Assembly (NCBI RefSeq): GCF_027533645.1
Contig: NZ_JAQAGY010000032.1
Coordinates: forward strand, 3,393 to 67,392
Length of the DNA: 64,000 bases
Reading direction: 5' to 3'
DNA from: Paenibacillus caseinilyticus
GTDB lineage: Bacteria; Bacillota; Bacilli; Paenibacillales; NBRC-103111
How positions within the stretch are numbered: position 1 is the first letter of the stretch; each line of letters starts with the position of its first letter. A model generated the notes under the pieces. It ran no database searches. It saw nothing but the letters and a program-made list of their open reading frames with translations, and was not told the origin of the DNA. This document shows, in pieces, positions 39,322 to 47,977 of this stretch. A program made the translations under genes and the position numbers.

Positions 39322-41049
39322 CTACCAGATCTCCAGCAGTTCCTTCACTTTCAGTTCCAGTTCCACCATGGAGAACGGCTTGTGCATATAGGCATGGGCG
39401 CCGAGCTGCAGAGCCCGCGTGATATCCTCCTCCCGGCTGCGGCCCGAGAGAATGAGCACCCGGGTGCCCCGCGGCCGTTCGCCGCGCTCCTGCAGGCGTT
39501 CCAGCACCCCGTAGCCGTCCAGACGCGGCATTACCCCGTCGAGGATGCAGAGATCCGGCGGGGAAGCCAGAATCGCCCTATACGCTTCTTCCCCATCGGT
39601 CGCCTCCTGGAAGTCTACCGGCAGATGCTTTAGCTTCGCCAGCAGGATCGAACGGAGGATTTTATCATCATCGGCTATGAGAACCCTCTTGCGTTCCGCT
39701 CCGCCCGAAGACAAGTCACCCGCTTCCTGCCGTGAGGGCCCCGATTGAAGCACGACCCGGTTGCGCCCGTCCTGCTTGGCTTCGTACATGGCTTCATCCG
39801 ACCGGGCGATCCATTCCTCCACGGACAGGCCGGGCGTCCACTCCGCGATCCCCGCAGAGAAAGTAATATGATAGGCCTGTCCCTCATTCTGCGTGACCGG
39901 TCCTTCCCTGGCCAGCTCCAGGATATGTTCGATGGCCCGCTTGGCATCTTCGCCCGTGGATCCCGGCATGACGATGACGAATTCTTCGCCGCCGAACCGG
40001 GCAAGCAGATCCGTGGAGCGCAGATGGTTCTGCAGCAGATAAGCGAGCCCTTGAAGCACCAGATCCCCGATATGATGTCCGTTCAGATCATTGACTGACT
40101 TGAAGCGGTCGATATCGATGAACGCCATCGAGATCGGTGACGGGTAGCGTGCGATCCGCTGCAGCTCCACCCCGATCTGATGATCGAAAAAGCGCCGGTT
40201 ATACACGCCCGTGAGCGGGTCGCGGAACGCCATCTGCTCGAAGGTGCGGGTTCGTTTGAGCAGGCTGTAGATCCGGGCATGGAGCTCTTCATATTGGAAC
40301 GGCTTCGTTACGTAATCGTCGGCTCCGAGATAGAAGCACCTGACCTTATCGTGCACATCATTGCGCCCTGAGAGGACGATCAGAGGGACATACTTCAAGG
40401 TCGGATCGTTCTTGAGCAGCTCGAACAATTCATATCCGCTCTCCGGGTGCATCATCAGGTCCAGGGTAATGAGCTGGTAGGCATGTTCGCGGAGGAGGCG
40501 GCGGGCTGTAATCACATCGGGTGCTTCGTCCACTTCATAGCCATCCAAGCGCAGGCGGCGCACGAGGTACGAGCGGAGCACTTCGTCATCGTCAATCACG
40601 AGCAGCCGCTCGCCCATCGGGAGCCCGATCTTGCGCTGCAGCTGCTCCTGGTTCTCATCCAGCTCGAATTCCTGCGTGTAGATCTCGAGCTCCAGTCCGA
40701 GCTCCACAAGACGGGGTGCCGCGGCCGCGGCCGATTCGCGGAACCGCCGGGACACTTCCCCCGGGTCGGCCAAGAGAGTCTCCTGCTGCGTCCATTCCCA
40801 TTGTTCGACCAGCTTCTCGGCCACGGTACCTACCCGGACGAATCCGAACATGGGGGCGCTGCCTTTGAGCGTATGTACGGTCCGGTAGAACCGCTTGGCC
40901 TGTTCTGCCAAGTTGTTAGGCTCCCCGGCAGTCACGACTGCTTTCAGTTCACGAAGCTGCTTGTGCAGCTCGTCGATATATCTTCTTCTTCCTTCCTTCA
41001 TCAGCCGAAGCTCCCGGCTTGCCCGGTCTTCGGCAGGTTTCTCGTTCAT
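39322..41049 (-). CDS. HPt-REC-GGDEF-REC hybrid signalling protein
   Basis: A 575-residue soluble protein with four parts: an HPt domain (about 15-125, phospho-His in TVHTLKGSAPMFG), a receiver (about 145-265, phospho-Asp in LITLDLMMHPESG), a diguanylate cyclase (about 275-435, active motif RFGGEEFVIVM) and a second receiver (about 455-573, phospho-Asp in LCILDGVMPRLDGYG). It lies 39 bp after a single-domain receiver gene, so a phosphorelay that sets cyclic di-GMP is likely. No kinase is next to it. Confidence 0.94.
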   Translation of the reverse strand: MNEKPAEDRASRELRLMKEGRRRYIDELHKQLRELKAVVTAGEPNNLAEQAKRFYRTVHTLKGSAPMFGFVRVGTVAEKLVEQWEWTQQETLLADPGEVSRRFRESAAAAAPRLVELGLELEIYTQEFELDENQEQLQRKIGLPMGERLLVIDDDEVLRSYLVRRLRLDGYEVDEAPDVITARRLLREHAYQLITLDLMMHPESGYELFELLKNDPTLKYVPLIVLSGRNDVHDKVRCFYLGADDYVTKPFQYEELHARIYSLLKRTRTFEQMAFRDPLTGVYNRRFFDHQIGVELQRIARYPSPISMAFIDIDRFKSVNDLNGHHIGDLVLQGLAYLLQNHLRSTDLLARFGGEEFVIVMPGSTGEDAKRAIEHILELAREGPVTQNEGQAYHITFSAGIAEWTPGLSVEEWIARSDEAMYEAKQDGRNRVVLQSGPSRQEAGDLSSGGAERKRVLIADDDKILRSILLAKLKHLPVDFQEATDGEEAYRAILASPPDLCILDGVMPRLDGYGVLERLQERGERPRGTRVLILSGRSREEDITRALQLGAHAYMHKPFSMVELELKVKELLEIW

Positions 41050-41088
41050 GGGATTATAGCCACATCCGTTCCTGTCTACAATTATGAG

Positions 41089-41472
41089 TCACTTCTCCGA
41101 GTCTCCGATGAGATCTCCTACCGTATCCAAAAGCTGCAGCGGACTGAACGGTTTGACGATATATTGAGTAACACCTGCAGCCTTGGCGCGTTCGCGGTCC
41201 TTCTCCAGCGCTTTGGCCGTAAGAAGAATAACCGGCGTTTTCCGGTTCGGGTTCTCGTGGCTCCGCAGCCACTCGCAGACCTCGACGCCGGTGCGCTCGG
41301 GCATCATATAATCCAGAATAATCAGATCGAACCGTTTCGCCTGCAGGTGATCCAACGCACCCTGTCCATCCTCTGCTTCCGTAATGTCGTATCCTTCGTC
41401 CGCCAGCGTTTCCGTAAGCAGGAATCGCAGTGCGGCTTCATCATCTGCAAGAAGAATATGGTAGTTCGCCAT
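41089..41472 (-). CDS. single-domain response regulator
   Basis: A 127-residue CheY-like receiver with no output domain. The acidic pocket is DDE in HILLADDEAALRF, the phospho-Asp is in LIILDYMMPERTG, and the switch Thr and Lys are in ILLTAKA and YIVKPFSP. The ATG at 41472 follows AAAGGAG; an upstream in-frame start has no site. It probably shares an operon with the HPt-REC-GGDEF-REC gene and could exchange phosphate with its HPt domain. Confidence 0.93.
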   Translation of the reverse strand: MANYHILLADDEAALRFLLTETLADEGYDITEAEDGQGALDHLQAKRFDLIILDYMMPERTGVEVCEWLRSHENPNRKTPVILLTAKALEKDRERAKAAGVTQYIVKPFSPLQLLDTVGDLIGDSEK

Positions 41473-41698
41473 GGGACACGCTCCTTTGCCGCAACATTTT
41501 TTATTATGAGCATTATACCATGGTCGGGGGAAGCGATGCGCCCGGCGGTTACTCAAAAAGCATAAATTGGCGTCCCTCTCGCCGCCTTTGACGGTAGCCT
41601 CACTCTGTCAATTATGCTATGATGTTCGTGATTCCACAAAACTTTATAATAACTTTATAAAAAATAAGTATTTAGTACCTGGAAAGGAATGATAATTT

Positions 41699-42079
41699 GT
41701 GAATAGTATAGAAAATTTGATCAAAAAGGCTTCCAAGTATGTTACCTTCGGGCAGCCGGTTTCTTCGGGATCCGTCATCAGCCAGCGTTTGTCCGACCCC
41801 CGTATTCCCATTGTGGCTTACTATCTTATGAACCAACTGCAGAACCCGGAAGAGCAGCACTATTATGAACTCTGGCTCAAAAAAGACGGGAATTTCGCGG
41901 TCACCGAGTCCTGGTACCGGGAGAGCAATGTCACCCGACAGCTCCTGAGAGAAACGCTAAGTTTCGAACAACTGCGGGCCATGATCAGCGAAGAAGAGGC
42001 GGAGAGCATTATCATCCGGCTGACCGAAATCGTCAAAAAATCCGAGAAGGACGATTGGAAGCCCCTCGCCCGCCGTTAA
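41699..42079 (+). CDS. protein of unknown function (126 residues)
   Basis: A GTG start at 41699 follows AAAGGAATG. The sequence begins MNSIENLIKKASKYVTFG and contains VAYYLMNQLQNPEEQHYYEL, then a helical, acidic second half (EEAESIIIRLTEIVKKSEKD). No signal peptide or membrane segment is seen. I do not recognise a family. It stands alone and faces the gamma-glutamylcyclotransferase-like gene, with 26 bp between the stops. Confidence 0.75.
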   Translation: MNSIENLIKKASKYVTFGQPVSSGSVISQRLSDPRIPIVAYYLMNQLQNPEEQHYYELWLKKDGNFAVTESWYRESNVTRQLLRETLSFEQLRAMISEEEAESIIIRLTEIVKKSEKDDWKPLARR

Positions 42080-42105
42080 TCTTTCTTTTTCAGCGTTATT
42101 CCTCG

Positions 42106-42531
42106 TTATCCAGCGCCGCTATGTCCTGGGCTGCTCCCACCCGCTTCTCTCTCGCGGAGGTACTTTCTCCAAGAGCCCGAAGGCAAGGGCGGACAGCCGC
42201 GTGGATGGCGCCATACATAGACCCACCCTTCCCGCTCTTCCTTGATGGCATCGCGGATCCATACCCGTTCGTAATCGTTATCCTCCCCCGGTCCATGATA
42301 ATCTTCAAGCTCATCCATTCTTAGAAGCCCTTCCTCCGAAACGACAATCCACTCCCCTTCGATCAACGGATCGGCAGAGACATCCCCCGACAGCACCAAA
42401 GCGGGATAACAGCCCGCATCATATAAGCGCCCCCTGACCGCACCGGGACGAACCGATAGAAGATGAGGTGCGACAACCTCATGGTTGGCTTCGCCCTCCA
42501 GCAGCGTACCGTACACGAATACACGGATCAT
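42106..42531 (-). CDS. gamma-glutamylcyclotransferase-like (AIG2) protein
   Basis: A 141-residue protein with the family opening FVYGTLLEGEANHEVV, whose YGTL loop binds the gamma-glutamyl group. The catalytic acid is probably the Glu in MDELEDYHGPGED, and ERVWIRDAI follows as usual. The ATG at 42531 follows GGAGGGG. Such enzymes release 5-oxoproline from gamma-glutamyl amines or peptides. It lies about 1.3 kb from pxpA, which consumes 5-oxoproline, so a pathway link is possible but not proven. Confidence 0.85.
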   Translation of the reverse strand: MIRVFVYGTLLEGEANHEVVAPHLLSVRPGAVRGRLYDAGCYPALVLSGDVSADPLIEGEWIVVSEEGLLRMDELEDYHGPGEDNDYERVWIRDAIKEEREGWVYVWRHPRGCPPLPSGSWRKYLREREAGGSSPGHSGAG

Positions 42532-42725
42532 GCGGCCCCTCCTTAGCTCCATATCTTTACCCTAACCCTTGATTATCATATCATACCGCCCATGCTGCGC
42601 GGGAGACTTGCCACCCCAGATATTGCCATGACGGTGACACTCCGCTCTCGCCATGCATACATTGAAAGAACAGCAGCCGCAGCCTGTTTTAGAATGCCAA
42701 GCGACAGCAAGAAGGAGGGTTCTGC

Positions 42726-42866
42726 ATGCTCACTCCCGAAGATGCGGAGAAGATCATCCGTTTTTTGTCCGCCGCTTATTATTGCACGGAGTCGGAGGAG
42801 GCCCGCAGGGAATTCAAACGGCTCGCCAATGCACTGCGCAAAGCTTCCGGGCAGCCGGAACAGTAA
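42726..42866 (+). CDS. small protein (46 residues)
   Basis: The frame starts MLTPEDAEKIIRFLSAAYYC and continues with a charged helix (EEARREFKRLANALRKASG). It has a perfect AGAAGGAGG site and a strong terminator just after the stop, so it is very likely a real gene. No family is recognised. Confidence 0.7.
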   Translation: MLTPEDAEKIIRFLSAAYYCTESEEARREFKRLANALRKASGQPEQ

Positions 42867-42879
42867 TGGGGAATCCCGT

Positions 42880-42907
42880 CACCGCTTCCGCCGGAAGCGG
42901 TGTTTTT
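42880..42907 (+). terminator. terminator after the 46-residue protein gene
   Basis: CACCGCTTCC and GGAAGCGGTG form a stem with a short loop, followed by TTTTTT. Confidence 0.9.
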
Positions 42908-43053
42908 TGCTATGGAAATCCGGCCGGCCGAATCCAAAAAAGAAGGAGAGACCGTTTAAATAGTTATTGCATATGTGATTAGTAGGAATTATACTGAAAT
43001 AACATAATCATATCGGATTTATGAGAAAAGCTTATATTGAGGTGACCATTCGA

Positions 43054-43815
43054 ATGGAACTGAGCATTGTATTGATGGGGGCCCTGGTCGGCCTGCTCGT
43101 TGGATTGACCGGTGTCGGCGGGGCCGCACTGCTGACCCCGCTGCTCATGCTGATCGGCATTCAGCCTACCGTAGCCGTTGCAACGGACTTATTCTACAAC
43201 TCCATCACCAAATTGTTCGGAAGTATTCAGCATTTCCGTCAAGGGACCCTGCAGAAAAAGCTCGTGCTTTACTTGGCTATGGGCAGTATTCCCGGGGCCG
43301 TCACAGCCGTACTGCTCATCCGCTTCTTTCCTCCGCTGCATATCCTTCAAGACGCCATTATCAAGCATGCACTCGGGATTGTGCTGATTATCGTCGCTGT
43401 ACTGAGCATCGCGAAGCTCTGGATCTTGAAGGAGCAAGACAATTCGATCCAAAAAAAGCCCCTCGAAGAAAAAAAGGGGCTGACGATCCTCATCGGCGTG
43501 CTGCTAGGTTTCGTCGTCGGACTGACTTCCGTTGGATCCGGCTCGCTGTTCGCCTTGGCTATGATGTTCTTCTACCGCCTGAAAGCCGCTGAGCTGGTCG
43601 GAACCGATATCGTGCATGCCTTCCTGCTCGTCAGCGCCGCCAGCCTGGTACACGCGGGTCTCGGGAATGTGGATTACCTGCTGGCCCTGAATCTTCTGCT
43701 CGGATCGGTTCCCGGCGTCCTGCTCGGCAGCAGCCTCTCGGCGAAGCTGCCGGCGAAGCCGCTGCGCACCTTTATGGCGAGCATCATCCTCATCAGCGGC
43801 ATTAACTTGATCTAA
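43054..43815 (+). CDS. TauE/SafE family anion exporter
   Basis: A 253-residue membrane protein with about eight helices in two related halves, each opening with a Gly-rich motif (LVGLLVGLTGVGGAALLTPL and LLGFVVGLTSVGSGSLFALA). This is the sulfite exporter TauE/SafE family (DUF81), which moves sulfite, organosulfonates or other anions. The ATG at 43054 follows GAGGTG; an earlier ATG has no site. It converges on pxpA with a 14-bp overlap of the coding ends. Confidence 0.92.
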   Translation: MELSIVLMGALVGLLVGLTGVGGAALLTPLLMLIGIQPTVAVATDLFYNSITKLFGSIQHFRQGTLQKKLVLYLAMGSIPGAVTAVLLIRFFPPLHILQDAIIKHALGIVLIIVAVLSIAKLWILKEQDNSIQKKPLEEKKGLTILIGVLLGFVVGLTSVGSGSLFALAMMFFYRLKAAELVGTDIVHAFLLVSAASLVHAGLGNVDYLLALNLLLGSVPGVLLGSSLSAKLPAKPLRTFMASIILISGINLI

Positions 43816-44587
43816 GGCTGCCCCCCGGGGGCAGCACCTCGATCCCTTCTTCCTCCAGACGCCGCCGGAGGCGCGCGGCCATCTCCAGCGCCTCGGGGCC
43901 GTCCCCGTGAATACACACGGTGTCGGCCTCCAGCCGGATCATCTCCCCCTTCCGGCTTCGTACGATTCCGTCCTTCACCATGCCGATCACATTCGCTTCC
44001 GCTTCCGCCGCATCATGAACGACCGCTCCCGGCTCGCTGCGCGGCGTAAGTGTGCCATCCGCTTCATATGTACGGTCCGCGAACGCTTCCCGGGCCGCCC
44101 GCAGACCGATCCGCCGGGCCGCTGCAACCAGCTCGCTCCCGGCAAGACCGTAGAGTATCAGCTCCGGATCCAGCCGATACACGGCTTCGGCCACCGCTTC
44201 GGCCAGGCCCGGCTGCACAGCCGCCATGTTGTACAGCGCCCCGTGCGGTTTGACATGCGTCATACGCACCCCTTCCGCGTGAGCGAATCCCTGCAGGGCT
44301 CCCGCTTGGTAGAGCACCAGCGCATACACTTCTTCCGGCGTCACCGCTAGATGCCTGCGCCCGAATCCGGCAAGATCCGGCAGCCCGGGATGGGCGCCGA
44401 CCGCCGTCCCGTGCTCCGCACATAAGCGTACGGTAGCTCTCATCGTCTGGGGGTCGCCCGCATGGTAGCCGCAAGCAATATTCGCCGACGTCACCAGCCG
44501 CACGAGCTGCTCATCCGCTCCGATCCGGTACACCCCGAAGCTCTCCCCCATGTCGCCGTTCAGGTCGATACGCTTCACCTTCGCCAT
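43802..44587 (-). CDS. pxpA: 5-oxoprolinase subunit A
   Basis: A 261-residue LamB/YcsF protein. The family blocks are intact: IDLNGDMGESFGVYRIG, then NIACGYHAGDPQTM, then GAHPGLPDLAGFGRR, and VKPHGALYNMA. PxpA works with PxpB and PxpC to open 5-oxoproline to glutamate with ATP. In many genomes the three genes adjoin; here pxpA is separated from pxpC by about 1.2 kb that holds an HTH gene and tiny ORFs. The ATG follows GAGGTGCAGGG. Confidence 0.95.
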   Translation of the reverse strand: MAKVKRIDLNGDMGESFGVYRIGADEQLVRLVTSANIACGYHAGDPQTMRATVRLCAEHGTAVGAHPGLPDLAGFGRRHLAVTPEEVYALVLYQAGALQGFAHAEGVRMTHVKPHGALYNMAAVQPGLAEAVAEAVYRLDPELILYGLAGSELVAAARRIGLRAAREAFADRTYEADGTLTPRSEPGAVVHDAAEAEANVIGMVKDGIVRSRKGEMIRLEADTVCIHGDGPEALEMAARLRRRLEEEGIEVLPPGGSLRSS

Positions 44588-44711
44588 CCCTGCACCTCAT
44601 ACTCTCTGATGATGATGTACGTACATAAGAAAAAAAGCCAAAAGCGTCCACTTCTGGCTCCTTCCCGTACATGCTATGGTAAACCGGATCCACCGCAGCG
44701 GATCCCGTCAA

Positions 44712-45020
44712 TTAGTGCCTTGTGGACGCCGCTTCCTGCTGCCTTGCGGTCAAGCCGCGGGTCTTCACGATAATTTTGCGGATGCTGTCTTCGGACAAAT
44801 GGAATTGTCCGATAAGTTCGCTCACCGAAAGACCGTTCTCATACAACCGGAAGATCTCGTGGTTCCGCCGCTGAATCGACTGGCGGGTGCCGTTGTTCTC
44901 GCCCCAGCCTGCCCGGGTTTGCTCTTTTTTGGGAACATAAATGATCTCGCCTTGGATGTAATCCTGCAGCTGTTTGAGCAAACTAGCCGGAAGAATATCC
45001 TTCCCGTTCTTGTACCCCAC
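44712..45020 (-). CDS. CD3324-type small helix-turn-helix protein
   Basis: A 102-residue protein with GTG start at 45020 after GAAAGGAGG. It opens YKNGKDILPASLLKQLQDYI, then GEIIYVPKK, and ends in a helix-turn-helix (NHEIFRLYENGLSVSELIGQ, then FHLSEDSIRKIIVKTR). This matches the CD3324 family of Firmicutes, whose role is unknown. The start lies inside an upstream 32-codon ORF, so translation may be coupled. It could regulate pxpA, 124 bp downstream; this is an inference. Confidence 0.85.
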   Translation of the reverse strand: MGYKNGKDILPASLLKQLQDYIQGEIIYVPKKEQTRAGWGENNGTRQSIQRRNHEIFRLYENGLSVSELIGQFHLSEDSIRKIIVKTRGLTARQQEAASTRH

Positions 45021-45081
45021 TGATGAATGCCTCCTTTCGTGCCGTTATAGCTTTAGCTCCGAAAGTAATAAGCATTTTCAT
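44983..45081 (-). CDS. overlapping 32-codon ORF ahead of the CD3324-type gene
   Basis: It begins MKMLITFGAKAITARKEAF with an excellent AAGGAGGTG site at its ATG (45081). It overlaps the start of the CD3324-type gene in another frame. It may be a leader peptide for translational coupling. Confidence 0.4.
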   Translation of the reverse strand: MKMLITFGAKAITARKEAFISGVQEREGYSSG

Positions 45082-45199
45082 CTTCACACCTCCTTAGTTT
45101 TGCACCTGCAAAACCTGTTCGTCGTCGTGAGCTGGTGGGGGCATGGTTTTATCGGAGCCGGCGACCGCAAGCGGCCAAACGCGCACCCTCCAATAAAAC

Positions 45200-45225
45200 A
45201 AAAAAACACGATCTGCCGTATCGTG
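45200..45225 (-). terminator. terminator of the tiny-ORF unit
   Basis: On the minus strand CACGAT and ATCGTG pair around a 7-base loop, followed by TTTTTTTG. Confidence 0.8.
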
Positions 45226-45298
45226 CCCGAATGCCTCTAGTATGTGGAGGCCTCTGTCCTTGACGGTTTCAGGTGACGGTGATGGAGAAAATGCTTAT

Positions 45299-45355
45299 TC
45301 AATTGGGAGCAGTTCCTTTTCCATTCATCATGATCGTGACAATTGTTACCAACAT
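45299..45355 (-). CDS. tiny ORF (18 residues)
   Basis: Reads MLVTIVTIMMNGKGTAPN. It has a perfect GAAAGGAGTG site 7 bases before the ATG, a consensus promoter about 130 bp upstream and a terminator about 75 bp downstream, so it is a complete small transcription unit. The sequence is hydrophobic in its first ten residues. Function unknown; coding status needs proof. Confidence 0.45.
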   Translation of the reverse strand: MLVTIVTIMMNGKGTAPN

Positions 45356-45487
45356 TGTACGACACTCCTTTCACCTGATTAGGTCATAGTATGGTCTTGC
45401 GGCCTTACGGTTACGAAACTTGCCTGCTTGGAATTCCTTGCTTCATTGTTGAATGTTCTGTGACATTCTATGCTCTTGCACGCTCCC

Positions 45488-45516
45488 ATTATAACCCAGC
45501 CTCCACTTGCTGTCTA
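45488..45516 (-). promoter_or_regulatory. promoter of the tiny-ORF unit
   Basis: On the minus strand TAGACA (45516-45511) and TATAAT (45493-45488) are 17 bp apart. It is one of the best sigma-A promoters in the window. Confidence 0.75.
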
Positions 45517-45684
45517 CCGGGAAGAGAGCGGAATTTCGCGAGGGGACGTTGCCTGCTCGCCGGATTGGCTTGCCACCCGGCCCTAGGCCGTTCGTGCGCC
45601 AAGAGTGCTGCTACCGTGCCGCAATCCAACACGCCGCAAAGATAAGGGGCCCGGAGGCCCCTCCTTACATGATGGAGCCTTCGC

Positions 45685-45717
45685 TTACGCGAAGACCACC
45701 TCAGCAGTTGTAATCAT
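45685..45717 (-). CDS. tiny ORF (10 residues)
   Basis: Reads MITTAEVVFA after GAAAGGAGTG, the same site as the 18-residue ORF. It is followed by a GGGGCC/GGCCCC hairpin at 45643-45660. It may be only a leader. Confidence 0.3.
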   Translation of the reverse strand: MITTAEVVFA

Positions 45718-45809
45718 GTTCACGATCACTCCTTTCGCCCCGAGTGTCAGCCGGCCGGCTACCCTCTTATTAACTCATATCGGGCCGGTAGCGGCAAGGT
45801 GAAGAATAC

Positions 45810-46844
45810 TTATAACGATTCTATCCTAGCCCGTACCGCGGCCTCGAGCCTGCGGAAGGCAAGCTCCTGCAGCAGGTACAGCGCCTGTGCCTCCGCCAGA
45901 GAGATCGCTTCGAACCGCAGGAGCGTCCCCGCCCTGGCCTGCGCGAGCAGCGGCACGTCCACCGCCGCGAGCTGGGCGATGCGGGGGTAGCCGCCGGTCG
46001 TCTGCGCGTCGGCGAGCAGCGCGATCGGCTGGCCGCCGGCCGGCACCTGCACGGTGCCCGGCACAACGGCCTCCGAGAGCATCTCGCCGCTCTCTCGCAG
46101 CGTAAGCGCCGGGCCCTCCAGGCGGCAGCCCATGCGGTCCGCCTGCGCGCTGACGCGGTAGGGCGAGGCGAAGAACGCTTCGAGGCTCCCGGCCTCGAAG
46201 CGTTTCGCCTCCGGCCCGGGCACCGCGCGCAGCCGCAGCTCGCCGCCGGGGCCGCTGCGCGGCACGGCGCCGGGCGCCTGCCGCAGCGAGAGCGCCCAAG
46301 GCGCCGGCGTCAGCGCCGCCCCGGGCGCTGCTGCTGCCGCGAGGCGCTCCGCGAGCGCGCGGCCCGCGGCCGTCGGCGGCCCTGCGGGCAGGCGGTCGCC
46401 GGCCTGCAGGGCCCGGCCGGCGACGCCGCCGAGCCGGGCGCGCACATGCGTGCTGCGGCTGCCGAGCACCGCCGGCACGGCGAGGCCGCCCGCGACGGCG
46501 AGGTACGCGCGCACGCCGCGGACCGCAGCGCCGAAGCGCAGCGCCGTGCCGGCGCGCACGAGCACGGGCCGCCCTGCCGGCAGCGGCGGCCCGCCTTCGG
46601 CGCGCCCGTCCATCGCTGCGCCGCACAGCGCGACGACGGTGTCCTGCTCGAAGCGCAGGACACCGCCGGTCAGCGTCAGCTCGAGCGCGGCCGCTCCGGG
46701 CTCGTTGCCTACCAGCGCGTTGGCTGTGCGCAGCGCCGATCGATCCGCTGCGCCGCTGGTCACGACACCCGACGCCCGGCTGCCGAACCGCCCCAGATCC
46801 TGCACCGTCGTCAGCAGGCCCGCTTCCACCACCACCAAGCTCAT
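45810..46844 (-). CDS. pxpC: 5-oxoprolinase subunit C (KipA-like)
   Basis: A 344-residue biotin-dependent carboxyltransferase-like protein. It opens VVEAGLLTTVQDLGRFGSRA with GVVTSGAADRSALRTANALV, the usual N-terminal block, and has RMGCRLEGPAL and PAGGQPIALLADAQTTGGYP near the end. The middle is very Ala/Arg/Pro-rich. It belongs with pxpB upstream (235-bp gap) and pxpA downstream. Bacillus KipA also counters the sporulation-kinase inhibitor KipI, so older annotation may call it that. Confidence 0.94.
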   Translation of the reverse strand: MSLVVVEAGLLTTVQDLGRFGSRASGVVTSGAADRSALRTANALVGNEPGAAALELTLTGGVLRFEQDTVVALCGAAMDGRAEGGPPLPAGRPVLVRAGTALRFGAAVRGVRAYLAVAGGLAVPAVLGSRSTHVRARLGGVAGRALQAGDRLPAGPPTAAGRALAERLAAAAAPGAALTPAPWALSLRQAPGAVPRSGPGGELRLRAVPGPEAKRFEAGSLEAFFASPYRVSAQADRMGCRLEGPALTLRESGEMLSEAVVPGTVQVPAGGQPIALLADAQTTGGYPRIAQLAAVDVPLLAQARAGTLLRFEAISLAEAQALYLLQELAFRRLEAAVRARIESL

Positions 46845-47079
46845 CGCCGTCTCTCCTCTCCTTCACATGGCCCCGCAGACGCAGCACGCTCCGTCGCAGA
46901 CGAAGGCCCCTCCGCTCTTATTACAGGACCATCTTCACTCCCTGGGCGCTGCATCTCTTCCTATGGCTTATCCTCTTAACCGAGACGCTGCCTTCCCGAT
47001 AGAATCACCGCTCCGGATACCCGCAGAGGTTCCATTTCCAGCCGCGATTCTCTCTGCCAACCGGGCTTATCCTCTTCCC

Positions 47080-47973
47080 TTACTGCTCCCGTTCCAGCTC
47101 GGCGCAAGTCTCGGCAGACACCGCTTCGAAGCGGACGCGGTCCCCGGGCTGCAGCAGCGCAGGCGGTGTATGCTCCGCATCGAAGAGACGCAGCGGCGTA
47201 CGGCCGATTAGCTGCCAGCCGCCCGGACTGTCCACCGGATAAACCCCCGTCTGCCTGCCGGCAATTCCAATGGAACCCGCAGGCACAACCGTCCGGGGCT
47301 GTGCCAGCCGCGGGGACTCCAGCCGCGGAGGCAGGCCGCCTAAGTAGGGGAATCCCGGCAGGAAGCCGATGAGATGAACCGTGTAGACCGCCGAGCAGTA
47401 CAGCGTCACGGCTTCTTCCGGCGAGAGGCCTGCACGCGCCGCCACCCCACTTAGATCCGGTCCCGCCGGGCCGCCGAAGCAGGCGGGAATGACCAGCAGC
47501 CGGCCAACCTCTGCGCCTGCTTCTCCCTCCTGATCCAGCTCCTGCAGCATCTGTCGCATCCACCCGCATACCCGCTCGAATGGAGAGCCGTCAGTCTCCC
47601 GGACCGCTCCACTCCCGTTATATTCAGCTTCCTCAGCCGGTCTCCCTGCCGCTTTCAGTGACGCACCCTCAGACCATGCTTTGGCCTCCGGAAGTCTAGG
47701 CCGCCCGAGCCCCTCCTTGGGGGGAGATACGCCGGTAGAGCCCGAAGCCCCCTCATGATAGACCAGCCATGGATCGTAGAAGACTGTCAGCGAAGTATAA
47801 GCCCGGACCCACTCAGTTACCCAGGGCGGAGCAGCTGCTTCCAGGAGCCTCACGGCCCGGTCCAACCGCTGCAGGATTGACTCTCCGGCCTCTCCAGGCC
47901 AGCGGATGACTACGGCACTTTCCCCCAGCGGGTACAGTTCGTAGGGGAGCCTATCCCCCGCTTCTGCGCCCAT
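47080..47973 (-). CDS. pxpB: 5-oxoprolinase subunit B (KipI-like) with an insertion
   Basis: A 297-residue protein; relatives have about 230-250 residues. The start (YELYPLGESAVVIRWPGEAG) and the core (IPACFGGPAGPDLSGVA, VHLIGFLPGFPYLGGLP, GSIGIAGRQTGVYPVDSPGG) are typical. An extra segment of about 55 residues (about 85-140, Gly/Glu/Ala-rich) splits the N-terminal part. The start lies 4 bp after the esterase stop. With PxpA and PxpC it should degrade 5-oxoproline. Confidence 0.94.
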   Translation of the reverse strand: MGAEAGDRLPYELYPLGESAVVIRWPGEAGESILQRLDRAVRLLEAAAPPWVTEWVRAYTSLTVFYDPWLVYHEGASGSTGVSPPKEGLGRPRLPEAKAWSEGASLKAAGRPAEEAEYNGSGAVRETDGSPFERVCGWMRQMLQELDQEGEAGAEVGRLLVIPACFGGPAGPDLSGVAARAGLSPEEAVTLYCSAVYTVHLIGFLPGFPYLGGLPPRLESPRLAQPRTVVPAGSIGIAGRQTGVYPVDSPGGWQLIGRTPLRLFDAEHTPPALLQPGDRVRFEAVSAETCAELEREQ

Positions 47974-47977
47974 GGCG

